Source of the DNA: Posidonia oceanica
Lineage: Eukaryota; Streptophyta; Magnoliopsida; Alismatales; Posidoniaceae
Length of the DNA: 64,000 nt
NCBI GenBank assembly: GCA_037176725.1
Contig: JAZBRS010000039.1
Span: forward strand, 21,984,001-22,048,000
Direction: 5' to 3'
The position numbers were made by a program, and so were the translations under genes. Numbering within the stretch: position 1 is the stretch's first letter; every line of letters starts with the position of its first letter. Below are positions 1-11,900 of the stretch, one piece after another. The notes under the pieces were generated by a model, which ran no database searches, was not told the origin of the DNA, and saw only the letters and a list, made by a program, of their open reading frames with translations.

Positions 1-224
1 AATATGGATTAAACTGATATCTAGTGATGTCTGATTTTATCATATGAAGCATTAATTGATATCTGGTTGTATGTATTTTGATACTTGATAAGCATTAGTT
101 TGATATCTGGTTTGTGGTTTGAATGAAAATTACAATGCCAAAGTAGGTTTTATTTATTATGGTCATAATGAAAATTACAATGCTAGGTATCTGGTTTTAT
201 TTAGTTTGATATCTGGTTTGTGGT
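1..224. other. AT-rich host DNA, intron-like
   Basis: This AT-rich stretch has no convincing coding frame. It holds imperfect copies of a short motif (tgatatctggtttg and variants near 55, 103 and 208) and two copies of a segment around 'gaaaattacaatgc'. It lies just upstream of the DCC1-like exons, so it may be an old intron of that gene. Confidence 0.4.
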
Positions 225-830
225 TTGATTGAAAATTACTCCAGGTATGGAGTTGATGGATTCCGATGTAGGATTGTCCTCCATTGCCTAAGAACTTATG
301 GAAGCAAGATAGAAGCTTTAGTAGGGGTTTTTCTTTGGAGCCTAGATGAGATGTCAAGTTTGTCTACACTTTGCCAAACAGGCTCAGGGGAAAATGAAGC
401 TAGAGAGTTTCATGGAGGTATGGATGTCAAGTATTCCATCAGGAAAGCATGCAAACTTGGAATTGCTCGAGGGTGAGGTTTTATATGAAAGAATAGGAGT
501 TGAAACATGGATCCGTGCCTTCAGTGTTTACTACTTCCATCAACTCCTGCTCAACGCTTCACAACACTCTTCCAAGAAAGACAAAAGTGGGAAGGAAAAG
601 ATTTGCAGTCTTACATCAGGTTCCTTTCGGTTTTGTGCTGCTCGTTTAATATTTTGCTTCTTGTTTAGGGACTTGTGGGTGCTTGGCCTTTCTTCAAAAG
701 GTTTACTACTTAAATATGCAAGAAGAACACAGCCTACAGGTGTTTACAAAAAAAAAGCACAGCCTACAGGAGATGCTGAACCTATTTTCAATGCAAGATT
801 ATATGTATGCAGTTGTTATATAAGACGTCT
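225..830 (+). pseudogene. DCC1-like (sister chromatid cohesion, RFC-CTF18 subunit) exon fragment, broken
   Basis: Plant DCC1 is a subunit of the CTF18-RFC clamp loader that acts in sister chromatid cohesion. Three stretches resemble its C-terminal half. They are a block reading RIVLHCLRTYGSKIE (about 270-315), a block with GKMKLESFMEVW and LEGEVLYERIGVETW (about 388-528), and one with GLSSKGLLLKYARRTQPT (about 685-738) followed by DAEPIFNAR. The frame breaks near 350 (between WSLDE and the VCLHFAK block) and again near 526-530. Past the second break another frame reads TTLFQERQKWEGKDLQ. A 49-bp GT..AG gap at 620-668 restores the frame but is very short for a plant intron, and a repeat of 'acagcctacagg' interrupts the last block. 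The 5' exons are not in the window. I read it as a gene remnant. The family call is from memory of conserved motifs, not a search. An assembly error in a live gene is the alternative. Confidence 0.6.
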
Positions 831-1190
831 GGCAATCTTTTGAGGATCCTCTTCAAATACGTTTGTCAACTCCCTACGACATTGAAACGTCCACTCCACA
901 TGATCCATTGAAAACCAGTAATTGAATTTTGCCAAAACAAATAGCCACATGAGTACCTTCCAATGATTTACGAAGAATTCAGCTTCAAGGCAACTGTATA
1001 ATAACTTCACTTAACTAATGATGCCATATTCATCAATACCTTATAAATAGAACCTCCTCAAATGTTACCATAAAATCCAATGTAAAATGGACAATGGACA
1101 AGAACTAAACTCCAACTAATGACACTGTATTCATATACCTTAAAAACTGAACTCCAATTGTACAAATTTCCAATGTAAAACGGCCAAAAA

Positions 1191-1340
1191 TTCCTTGCAC
1201 GAAACAAACCAGAACCAACACTCATCAGCAGGCATGTCAATGGACAAGAAATCCTTGCAAGAAACAAACCAGAACCTCAGTCATCATCAAGCATGTCAAT
1301 GGACAAGAAATCCTTGCAAGAAACAAACTAGATCCTGTCA
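1191..1340. repeat. 60-bp tandem repeat, 2.5 copies
   Basis: The motif 'ccttgcaagaaacaaac' with flanking 'gcatgtcaatggacaagaaa' recurs with starts at about 1191, 1251 and 1310, a period of 59-60 bp. The first copy is diverged (cttgcacgaaac). Confidence 0.75.
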
Positions 1341-2540
1341 CCAGCAATCATGGAGTTGTGATTAGTCCTAGAAAAATGAAATTAGTCTCTTCTTTCAAAA
1401 GAGAGCCAAATAATCCACTTATTTATAGATGAACAATCAATTAGTATCTTCTAACTAAATGTTGCAAATGACATACAGGAAATAAAGAGTAAATTAAGAT
1501 GGAGGTTCCATATTTAAACTCATCATAAGTATGGAAGGGTACCTTGCCTGCAGAGAGATTTTTTTTGTACCTCGCCCATCTAGAAGCCCAGTTCTTATCT
1601 CCAAACTTTTGTCCTTGAACAAGAGTTACAGTGCACACCTGAAATACAAAAATTCCATGGGCAAACAAATGTTCCACTACTAGACTGGATTTATAGCTCT
1701 AAATTGATTCAAGGCTGACAGAAGAATTATTAGACAACAGAGTTTGATGCTTGAATCTAGGATGTATGAACTTCAGAATATTCTTGAACAAATTTAAATA
1801 CTGGAAAGTTTAGAGCAAGCTCATAATGCATATTTCACTAAGCCTGTAGACCAGATAAAAGATGTAAAAGCATCTAGTAAGATATCATCTTTTATAATTA
1901 AAAATGAACTAGATTCATGTATATGCAGTGCCATTAAGAGGAAGAGAATATCATGCATATCACTTTCACAATAAAACCCTAACGGAATTTGATTTAAAAC
2001 TAAACTGAGAAATGTTCTCATCATAAAGGAGGTAGAGGCATAAAACATACAATACCTGGAGCTATAAAGCTGGATTTAAGGCTAAACTGAAGCATTTTGC
2101 TCTCAATTTTTGATTGATTTGCTGATGTTTTACCCAATGAAGATCATGATATAAAAACAAAAAAAGATAGTTACTATTTATAAACAAGCTTTTATACAGC
2201 ATGACTGAACTTATAGTCTCACAAAACAACAAGCATATTAAGCTTCCACTTGATATTAAGAGGAAGTTTAGGTCTAATAAAATTGATGCCATCATATAGT
2301 GAGTGAAATTTTCCAAGTGTCATGCAATAGAGTATCCCTCTCAGATTCATGCATTCGGCAAGTAAGTAAACACAACAACAATGATAAAGTAACAGTCATA
2401 AGGTTAACACAACTCCATTCACAAGTAACAGTCATAATACATGAACCACCAAATACATAAAGTAGCTAGTGAAACGAAAGATAGTGAAACACAACAACAA
2501 TAAGGTTAAACACAACAAAAATGATAAACACAGCAACAAC

Positions 2541-2545
2541 GTGCT
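2541..2545. repeat. Target site duplication GTGCT, left of element 2
   Basis: GTGCT directly precedes the LTR end TGTAG at 2546. The same five bases follow the other LTR at 46827-46831. A 5-bp duplication is normal for Ty3/gypsy integrases. Confidence 0.9.
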
Positions 2546-3254
2546 TGTAGTAATCCCAGTGTTCAGATCGTCCATGCACATTGCCAAAGCTCGTGCACAC
2601 TGATCAGAATCAGGCTTACTATTAGCGGCTATGTCCGAGAAGGAAGACTTGACTCGAAAACATTTAAAAAAGGGAAAAAGTGGAAGAAAACAAGAAGATA
2701 AGACAAATCGGAGTCGCCACCAGATCTATTAGGTCGGGAGACAAGGAAAATCGGGGAAATGCATGAATGATCACGCAAAACCAAGCAAAAGATGCAATAC
2801 AGGGCAATGCAAAAGAAATGAGATGCAAATGAATGCAAATGATGTGACTCGTGCCTAGGATAAGGGCAATATGGTCATTGTGGGCCAAGAGAAAGGGCAA
2901 GGACTCCTGTTACACGCGGGGAAGGTGTTAGGCACCCCCGACACGCCCGAAAATCGGTCTTTCTAGGCTTACGCTCGCAAACGTAGGGAAATACAGACTT
3001 TGAATGCCTAAGTGCCATGAATGCCTAATTAAATGCTCATACGTGTGCTGTAAGTGAGGGAAATGCGATGCAAGGAATTAAACGTGCTATCTAAGTGCTT
3101 AGCAATGCTGTCTGTGTTCCAAACCAGGCGAAACCTAGTCCATGAGAACTCCAGGCAATAAGCATCACTGCCCTAATGCAAATGCAGGTGATAAAACAAA
3201 ACATTGGTAAAACCAGGCAATGCGGGCAACATGCAAGAGAAAACAATGTCAAAC

Positions 3255-3668
3255 ACACAAAACGGTGCAAGAAACAAAGCAAGCACGCAAAACGGTGCAA
3301 GAAACAAAGCAAACACGCAAAACAGTGTAAGAAACGAAGTGGGCACACAAAACGGCTCACGAAACAAAGCAGACACGCAAAACGGTGCAAGAAACAAACC
3401 AGGCAGGCAAAACGGTGGAAGAAACAAAGTCAGTAAGCAAAACAGTGCAAGAAACAAAGTAGGCACGCAAAACGGTGCAAGAGACAAAGTGGCACGCAAA
3501 ATGGTGCAAGAAACAAAGTGGGCACGCGAAACGGTGCAAGAAACAAAGCAAGCACGCAAAACGGTGCAAGAAACAAAGCAAACACGCAAAACGGTGCGAG
3601 AAACAAAGTAGGCATGCAAAATAGTGCAAGAAACAAAGCGGACACGCGGAACGGTGCAAGAAACAGGC
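3255..3668. repeat. 30-bp minisatellite inside LTR, about 14 units
   Basis: Units of 30 bp (one of 29) share the core acgcaaaacggtgcaagaaa followed by caaag and a variable tail. I count 14 units. Long repetitive open frames on both strands here are a consequence of the period being a multiple of three. Confidence 0.92.
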
Positions 3669-6600
3669 GAAACGAAGCATCGAAAAGCTATGCCATGCAA
3701 ATGATGTGCAAAAGATGCTGTGCAGGAGTTCGGAAGGACTTACCGTGGAGATCTGAAGTCTGATCAGAGAAATGCTTAGTCTGCATTGGAGTGCGCTCCA
3801 CCGGGGTCGTCCAGGTAGCTTGGTTGTGAAGATCCGGCAGTCTGATCGGAAGATGCGCTGGCTTCAAGGTAGAAGGGCCAAGAACAGGGGAGAAGAAAGG
3901 ATCTAAGTGTAAAAGGGATCCTAGGGGTGTGGAAAACAGGTCCTCCCACATACGTGGGAGTTAAGGGTGTTTAAGTGTGTGCAAAGATGCTAAATGCAGT
4001 GATGCATGGATGCAATGCATGCAAAAATGCAGAAAAGACCTATATGCATTGTTTTAGAAAAGTTAAGGACCTAAATGCAATTTAATAAGGTAAGACATGC
4101 ATTTAAATGGGTTTTGTAAACATGTGAAGGACTAGAATGCAATTTTGAATCATACAAGGGCTAAAATGCAATTTTATATGAAAAAATGCAAGCTAAATGC
4201 ATGCTGTGAATTATGTAGAGGACCTATGTGAAAAAATCAGAAAACATGGGCTAAAATTGTAATGCAGTAAGGAAAAGATGAAAATTAAATGATTTAACAA
4301 CAGATCAGAGGACTAGATTGAAAATAAAGTAAAAGACAGGACTAAAATGCAATTTACTAAGGTAAAAATCAGAAGATTAAACGAATTTATCAACCAGAGG
4401 ACTAATATGTAATAAAAATAACATGCAGGACTTAAATTAAAAGAAAACTAAAGAATTTGAACTGCAGCTGGATTGATATGTAAATAAGCAAAAGTATAGA
4501 TATTAAATGCAATTTCATATGATTTTAATTCGGATTTAAATAAATCTAGAACTGTGCTTGGACCTAAGTGCAATATTAAAAATCAAAGATGATGGCAATG
4601 CAATGCACATGAAAATTACTAAGCTAATGTAAAATAAAAATGAAAGTCAAACCTGGCTACTTGCTACAGGAGCTAGGGCCGTGGCTCGCCGGCGGACATG
4701 CTGGAACGGTGGAGGAGCAAGCGGCCTGGCCCGGGCGGAGCGCGGGGGAGGCCGGTGTGACGCAGCGGAGCAGCAGGCGGCATGCGGCGGCACGTGGGGG
4801 CGCTGGACGGCAGCTTCGTGCAGGTGCTGGTGTTGCCGATGCCGGAGAAGATGATGGGTCCCGTGGCCTCGTGCGGGCGGCACAGGCGACGAAATGCCTC
4901 GAAAGAAGGCCAAGGAGTAAGAGGGGAAAGAGGGGAAGCTGGAGGAGAGTTCTCTCACCTATTTCGCACGCTGGAGAGGGCCACCCACCTAGGTAGTTTG
5001 CAGCCGACCGGGAGGAGGTTGTGGCGGCGTGCGGCGGCGTGCTGGGTGGTTAGGGCGGTTCGGGGTTGTTTCTTGTAGTCTGGGGGAGACGACAGTGCTT
5101 CCAGAAGAGTGTTCTGTCGCTCGGAGGAAGATCTGGTCTGGTCGAGCTCCTCTTGTGGTGGCTGAGGTGGTTGTGGCGGTGTGCGGCGCTCCAGGCCGAA
5201 GCAAGGGCACGGGTGGCTAGGTGGTTAGCTAGGGAACGTGTAGGAAGAGACAGAAGTGGATTCTACTGGGTGTGGAGAGAGTTATGAGTGTTTGACGTTT
5301 TTTTTGAAAAAAAGGGGGCGAAGGTGTTTGTAGTGGAATGCCGGAAGCGTGGGTCGCCTCGGGGGGAGATCTTGGGTGCTCTGTGAAGGTGGTTGTCCGG
5401 TGAATTCGGTGGCCAAGTTTGGAGATTTTAGGAGGCTCGTGGTGGAAGTTCTTCAATGGAGTGTGTGTTGGAAGTTTTTGAAAGGGAAAATGGGTTCTCA
5501 AGATCTGTTTTTTGGGTGAATTCTTGGGTTTCTTCTTGGTTTTCTCTTTTGGTCCCGTGCACAAGGAAGAGGGAGGTCTGTGGATGTGTTCTGGATGGAG
5601 CGTCTGGTGTGTCCCCCCTAGGTCCGTTTTGGTTTTGTTTCTTGGCTTTTTTGTTGGGCATTCTTGGGTGTACGTCTGTTTTGGCAATGGCAGCAGCTAG
5701 GGCATGGGTCTGGTTCTGCAGGAGCATGGAGGTGTGTAGGATGGCAGGTCTGGATGGTGTGTTGTCGGTTGGGTGTGAGAGGTGTTGGCTGAAAGAGAGA
5801 AAAGAACAGAGAAGAGAAGGAGAAAAGCTACTGTGAGGAGGAAGGAAAGAAAAAAGAAAGAGAAATTAGAAAGAAAAGAAAGAAGGAAAGAAGGAAAGAA
5901 AAAACTAATTAAATTTTGGTTTTCTTTGGATTTGTTTCAAGGCAAATTGTTTTTTAATTTTTTTGTTTTTTAATTACTCTTTTAAATTTGTTAATGGTTT
6001 TCTTCTTTTAAGTTTTTTTTTAATTGTTTGAATTTCTCTTTTGATTTAAGTTTTTAGGATTTAAGTTTTCTTTAAATTGTTTTTTGATTTTGTTTAAATG
6101 TTTGTCAAATTTTTTAATTGTTTTTTAGTTAAGTTTTCCTTGTTAGGTTTTTCTTGTTAAGTTGGGATTTTTAATTAGGCTTTTTTAATGGGTTGTTTTT
6201 TAATTAGTTAGGAGGAGTTTTAGGTTTTCTTGATTTTAGTTTTTCTTAAGTCTTTTTTAAATTGCGTTTTGATTTTGTTTGTTAAGTTCTCTTAATATTT
6301 TTTAGTTAAGTTTTTCATTAAATGTTTTTAAATTGTTTCAAGTTTTTTGATTGTTTCTTTTAGATTCGTTAAGTGTTTTTTAATTACTTGTCTTAATGTT
6401 TTTAATTGTTTTCTTCTTTTTTTTTAGGATTTTTTTTTGATTATTTTTAATGAGGTTTTTACTCTTGGTTTGTTTTGATTATATTTTGGTTTTTGTTTGT
6501 TTTTTAATAGCATTTTCTTTTTATTTGTCTTGTATTTTTTAAATTGCATTCTTAGTTTCCCTTTTTAGTTGGAGTTAGTTAGGTTTTGTTTTTAATTGTT

Positions 6601-7323
6601 TGTTTAAGTTTTTAATTATTTCTTTTTAGGATTTTGATTTGTTTCTCTTTTGTTTTAGAGTTTTAAAGGTTTTTAAAGGTCTTTTAAGGATTTAGTGGAA
6701 GCAAGGAAAAGAAAGGGAAAAGGAAAATTAAATGGAAGTAATGGAGAAGGAAAGAAGAAAAGGAGGAACGGAAGGAAAATAAATATTATAAAATCAAGGG
6801 ATAGGCTAAAAATAAAATAAAAATGCAAATAAAATACAAAAGAGAGAGATGCACAAGGTGGGCCCACAGCCAAGCAAGAAAAGGAGAGAGAAGAGAGTGA
6901 AAAGAAGGAGAATAAGGAGGAGAGAGAGAGGAGAGAGGAAAGAATAATCTAGGAGAGAGAAAAGGATAATTTGGATAAATGAAGGGGTTAGAGGTTTAGA
7001 AAAGAGATGAAATTTGGTGAGTGTGTGGCCTAGGGTCTCTAGTGTTAGACCTAGGGTTTGGATTTGGATTTTGGAAGTTTTTGGAGGGGTTTTGAGGTGT
7101 AGAAAAAGAGTAGTTTTACCTTGGTTTTCTAGGGTTTTTGGGAGTGGTTTTGGTTTGAATTTTAAAGGCTTTTTGGTAGGCTTGCTAAGTTGGGAAGGGT
7201 GACTTTCCCTATGGTTTTTGGGTAGTTTTTAGGCTTGGGAGATGGGTGTGATTCTAGGTTAAGTTTGGGCTTGATTTGGAGAGATGGATGAAGAGAAGGA
7301 TGTAGGTTTGGACCTAGAATTGG

Positions 7324-7389
7324 ATGGTTTTAGGTTAAGGTTTTGGATGGTTTTAGGTTAAGGTTTTGGATGGTTTTAGGTTTTTCCTA
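7324..7389. repeat. 23-bp tandem repeat near the LTR start, copy number differs between LTRs
   Basis: The motif ggatggttttaggttaagg recurs in tandem, with three copies of the ggatggttttaggt core here. The paired LTR at about 46732-46774 has only two, so one unit was gained or lost after insertion. Confidence 0.8.
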
Positions 7390-7438
7390 GCCGCCCGAGA
7401 GATCCACTAATTTAGCCTGTCAAAATGGGGTGTCAACA

Positions 7439-7451
7439 GATGCTCCTCCCT
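7439..7451 (-). other. Polypurine tract of element 2
   Basis: Read on the minus strand, the bases just before the 3' LTR are AGGGAGGAGCATC, then TGTTGACA. Position and purine content fit the primer site for plus-strand DNA synthesis. Element 1 has nearly the same tract. Confidence 0.8.
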
Positions 7452-7989
7452 GAGCGAGGTAAAGGGGACCGAGTCCGCTGTTCGGGGTTGACAAGACGTC
7501 CCATTTGACCGGAGAGAGCCAAATGTTGCTGTAGACGTGAGTCACTTATTCGTTGGATGCACCGAAATTCAAGACTCGTCGCCGAATGCAGATGAATGTA
7601 GATGTAATGCTTACGCTAATGCAATTGTGATGCCTACGCTAATGCTCATTGCACTATACTCCTCTGGGGGGAAGCGGGTGATGCATGCATGCGGAAAAGG
7701 CGGAGAATGCAATGCAGGGTCGTTGGGCAATACTTCGGGAGAGCCGGACGAGGTGGTGCACTGAGTAGTGTGCAGCTCTAGCGCAGGGGTGCCATTTGCC
7801 AAGCTTCTGCTGTAGGCATAGGTGATGCAAGTGCTGGAAGTAAAAGGTTGAATGTAAAGATGCTGAAAGTAAGGGTATAGTGGATGTGCATGCGATGACG
7901 GGCCTATAACACCCAGGAAATGGAGTGTGGAAGTTGGTATGATGACTACAGAGGAGTAATAGCGCAATAAGAGTGCAAATGTTCTGCAA

Positions 7990-8610
7990 TGGTGCACGCG
8001 AGACCGAGAAAATGATCCGAGGCCACGCACTACTACGAGTATCTTCCAAAGCTGGCAAGCTGCGAAAGTCTTGCGGGTGTTGAGGATGCTACCTTAGGCA
8101 GTACGCGAACCACGAGTTCGAATCCTAAGCGCGCGACACTATGTAAGGGAATGCAAGGTATAAACAGTGGAACGTCGGGCACACGGAACTGAGAAAACGA
8201 TCCCAAGGCCGCGAACAGCTGCGAGTGCCATCCGAAGCGGGCAAGCTGCGAAAGTCTTGCGAGCGCCGAGAATGGTACCTTAAGCAATACACGAGCCAGG
8301 GAATCGGATCCGAAGCACGCCATGTCCGTGTAATGATGAAATGCAATACTAGGACTGACTCTACAGAGGACACAAGGAAGCTATATGATGTTATGCGATG
8401 AAATACTAATGTTATGCAGTGGAATGCAGTGTATAGACAATGGAGCGCCGGGCATGCGAAACCGAGCAGACGATCCCAAGGCCGTGCACTACTGCGAGTA
8501 TCATCAAAAGCCGGCAAGCTGTGAAAGTCTTGCGGGTGCCAAGGATGATACCTTAGGTAATACACAAGCCAGGGGTTGAATCTTAAGCGCGCGATGCTTA
8601 GGCGATGATG
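7990..8610. repeat. Tandem repeat of about 130-bp core, three diverged copies
   Basis: Three copies start near 8000, 8184 and 8457, each holding 'gcaagctg(c/t)gaaagtcttgcg' and ending in 'cgcgc' or similar before 'gatg/cact'. Spacing is uneven (about 184 and 273 bp). They lie in the 3' non-coding part of element 2. A piece near 8113-8125 looks like a tRNA B box, but the other copies do not keep it. Confidence 0.75.
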
Positions 8611-8649
8611 CGGTGCTAATGCCATGCAACACAATGCTATTACACTACG

Positions 8650-8830
8650 ACGAAAGGGGTGATAAGTTAACGGACCTATCGCCGGATAGTTAGGGGGTAT
8701 CGGCCCTCTGAAGAGTTGACAGACTCACCACCGGATAGTTAGGGTTATCAGCCCGAATGAGGAGTTAACGGACTCATCACCGGATAGTTAGGGCTATCAG
8801 CCCGAATGAGGGTGGAAAGGGGGCGGGATA
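8650..8830. repeat. GATAG/CTATC repeat units in 3' UTR of element 2
   Basis: Three units contain 'gttaacgga' or 'gttgacaga', then 'ccggatagttagggt' and 'atcagcccg'. Related units occur at 35840-36190 and 37680-37780 in the same element and at 15215-15965 and 16783-16925 in element 1. Confidence 0.7.
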
Positions 8831-8935
8831 CCGAACTAAAAGGTGCAGCAGAGGTCCACAGACGCTCCTGCGACAGTTGGGGATGTCAGCCCAATGCAGG
8901 TGGAAATGGGATACCATGGGGCAGTAAAAAAGATG

Positions 8936-8956
8936 CCCCTGGTATCAGGATGATAC
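8936..8956. other. Left part of a perfect hairpin split by element 1
   Basis: CCCCTGGTATC (8936-8946) is followed by aggat and GATAC (8952-8956). Across the insertion, 35784-35789 reads CAGGGG. Before insertion this was an 11-bp perfect inverted repeat with a 5-bp loop, and the duplicated GATAC target lies in its right arm. Confidence 0.85.
8952..8956. repeat. Target site duplication GATAC, left of element 1
   Basis: GATAC precedes the LTR start at 8957. The same five bases follow the other LTR at 35779-35783. Confidence 0.93.
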
Positions 8957-11900
8957 TGTAGTAATCCCAATCAGAATCAGGCTTACTATTAGCGGCGATT
9001 GATCCGAGGAAGAGGCTCAACTCGAAAACACTTAAAATCGAGGAGAAAAGAGAAAGATAAGACAAATCAGAGTTGCCACCATGTCTATTAACGGGAGACA
9101 AGGAAAACCGGGGGAAATACGTGAATTAACATGCAAAACCAAGCAAGAAATGCAAAGCAAAGCAATGCAAAGGAAACAAATGCAAATACATGCAAATGAA
9201 ATGACTCTAGCCTAGGATAGGGGCAATATGGTCATTGCGGGCCAAAAGACAGGGCAAGGACTCCTGTTACGCACGGGGAAGGTGTTAGGCACCCCCGACA
9301 CGCCCGAGAATCGGTCTTTCTAGGCTTACGCTCGCATACGCAGGGAAATGCAGGTCTGAATGCCTATGTGCCTAAATGAATGCTCAAGGTGTGCTCTAAG
9401 TGGAGAGATGCAAAGCGAGGAAGTAAACGTGCTGTCTAAGTGCTCAGCTATGCTGTCTGTGTTCCGAATCGGGCGAAACCCAGCTCGTGAGAACTCCAGG
9501 CAGTAAGCATCACAGCCCTATATGCAATTGCAAGCGAAAAAGCAAAACAACGGCAAGACCATGCAATGCGATCGGCACGCAAGAGAAAACGACGTAAAAC
9601 ACGCAAAACGAGGCAAGAAACAAGAACGACACGCAAAACGGAGCAAAAAGACAAGATCGGCACGCAAAATGAGCAAGAAAGCGAGGCGGCACGCAAATCG
9701 GTGCAAAAGACGATAGCGGGCGCGCAAAACAGCGCAAAAGAGAAAGCGGGTGCGCAAAACAGTGCCAAAACGAAGTGGGCACGCAAAACATTGCCGAAAG
9801 CGAAGCGGGCACGTGAAACGGTGCCAAAGACAAAGCGGGCACGCAAAACGGTGCCAAAAGCAGCGAGATAAAACCTCGGAAAAGCCATGCGAATGCAAAT
9901 GCAGGGAAAAAGATCAGAAGAGGCTAAAGGAGAGGTAAAACAGCGTGTGTGTGAGAACAGACGCTGTTCGGGGCCACACAGAGTAGGTGTGAAGACCTAC
10001 AAAGGGGAGAGTGAGCAAACGGAGGGATTACCACTCCTTTGTGACCGTTTCCCACTAAACCGTTCCACGATCTGTCTCGCACGCTGCCCAAAGCTCGCGA
10101 TGCGATCGGATCGTGGAAAAGGGGGAAGAAAGTCGCATTAAGTGATGAATCCAGGGAAAACACAACACAAAACACCCAAGAGTACGCGAAACGGGGATCT
10201 GAATTGATAGACAAGAAGAGGAGGTCCTATTCTACATGCTCAAAGAGACAGAAAGCGAAAGCAAAGCAAACTATGCAAATGGCATGCGAATGAATGCAAT
10301 GCAGGGGTTCAGGAGGACATACCTGGAAATCCTGGGGCCTGATCTGAAATCTGCTTGGTCCATGCTGAAGAGCGCTTCGCTGCAGTCGCCTGGGCAGCTT
10401 ATTTGAGAAGATCCAACGGCCGGATTGGAAGATATCGCAGCTTCAAAGCAGGAGGGCCAGAACAGGGGAGAAAAGTAGATCTAAGTGTTCAGGAGGTCCT
10501 AGGGGTGTGCAAAAAGGTCCTCCCAGGTGGATGGGAGCTAAAGGGACTTTGGTGTGTGCAAAAGAAGCTTAATGCAAAGCTACATGGATGCGAATGCATG
10601 CGGAAAGTGAGAAAAGACAAGGAGGAAGACTTTTAGGAAAAAGGGGGTTCAAATGCTATTTTAAAAAAGAAAAGGGGCCTAAATGCAAATTTTTGAAAAG
10701 GATTGGGGCTTACAGGCAGGGGCTTTGAAAACAGGAGGGGTTGCATGCGGTTTTGCAAAAGACTGGGCTTAGAATGCAATTTTGAAAAGGGGACATGCAT
10801 CAGAAGAAGTTTTGAAAGCAAAGGACAAGCAAAAAGCAATTTTGAAAAACTCTGGGGTCTAAAATGCAATTTTCCCAGAAAATAGGGTTTTAGGGAGTCT
10901 GGGAATGCAAGTGGAGGGTCTACATGCAATTTTGTAAGAATAGGAGCTAAGATGCAACTTTAGGGGCAAAACAGTCTTTTTACATGACTTTAAAAGGATG
11001 CAAGGACCTATATGTCATTTTTAAATCATGCAAGGGTCAAGTATGCTATTTTAGATGCAAAATGTGCTCTGAAATCAAGGTCTATGGACTGATGTGCAAT
11101 TTTTTAAAAAAACAGGGTTGAAAATGCAATGCAATATGCAAAAATGCATGCAAAATGGCTACTGTGCATTTAAATGGACCTAGATGCAAAAATGAAAAAC
11201 CAGAGGGGCAAATGTGCAATGCAGCATGCAAAATACGAAAATAAACCCTAAGTTCTACAGTGCATTGGACTAAGATACAAAAACAGTAACTAAGAAGGAC
11301 CAAGAATGCAATACAATAAGGCAAACTTACAGTATTAAATTTAATTAAACTACTGCAGGATTTAGATGCAAAAATTAAAAGTAGAAGGGCTAAAACATAA
11401 TTTTCTACAATAGGACAGCACAGTAAATGGTTTATCATGCAAATACTAAAAACCAGAAACATTTAAAGCAATTTAATAAAGTTCTAAATTCAATATAACA
11501 TATGACTTAACTGATCAGGACCTACATGCAATATTAGAAAGCTTAATATGACATGAATGCAATGTGGAGAAAATTAAGCTAAGTTGCTAAAAAATAAAAA
11601 AAACGAAACGGCAGCAGCTTACAGTGGAGTGGACGACCGGAGGATCGCCGGCGACGCTCTGGACCGGCGGAGGAGGGGCGTCGCGGGGCGGTGGAGCGTG
11701 GGAAGAGAGCGGCGGGGTGCGAGGGAGGCGGAGGAGGCCTGCGGCGGAGCGTGGGGCGGCGGAGCGACGTGCGACGGCCGCTGCGGGGGTGGCCAGCGCC
11801 GGAGAAGAAGGGGACTTCGGCGAGGGATTGCGGGCGGCACAGGCGACGAAAAGCCTCGGGGAAAGGCCGAGGAGCAAGAGGGAGACGAGAGGAATCCAGG

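Larger units (their letters stand above)
844..2545. other. Host DNA with no recognised gene
   Basis: This is low-GC sequence with scattered short open frames on the minus strand (for example about 1535-1665, reading QKFGDKNWASRWARYKK) that I do not recognise. It contains a short tandem repeat at 1191-1340 and an older duplication of about 75 bp (about 1013-1090 against 1110-1183). It is the left side of the site invaded by element 2 and would have been contiguous with 46832. Confidence 0.5.
2546..7438 (-). repeat. 3' LTR of element 2 (4893 bp)
   Basis: It begins TGTAGTAATCCC and ends GGGGTGTCAACA on the plus strand, so in transcription orientation it starts TGTTGACACCCC and ends ATTACTACA, with TG..CA termini. 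In transcription order it holds telo-box-like AAACCCTA motifs (about 7010-7390), an A-rich part (about 5930-6660), a GC-rich part (4650-5250), an array of degenerate 'atgcaattt' motifs (about 3960-4640), a 30-bp minisatellite (3255-3668) and a conserved U5 motif (about 2900-2990). Open frames inside it are compositional and not genes. Confidence 0.93.

Noticed and set aside
1441..1677. Minus-strand frame with QKFGDKNWASRWARYKK flanked by possible splice signals
   Set aside because: It has a protein-like look over about 25 residues, but I recognise no family and neighbouring exons cannot be found.
3173..3700. Long Cys/Phe/Leu-rich open frames on both strands in the minisatellite (also at 42512-43103 and 59855-60379)
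   Set aside because: A 30-bp repeat without stops opens several frames at once on both strands. The repeated FLAPFCVPA-type peptides follow from the DNA repeat, and composition is not protein-like.
8100..8130. tRNA-like B box (gagttcgaatcc)
   Set aside because: There is no A box or cloverleaf upstream, and the other two copies of the repeat do not keep the motif.
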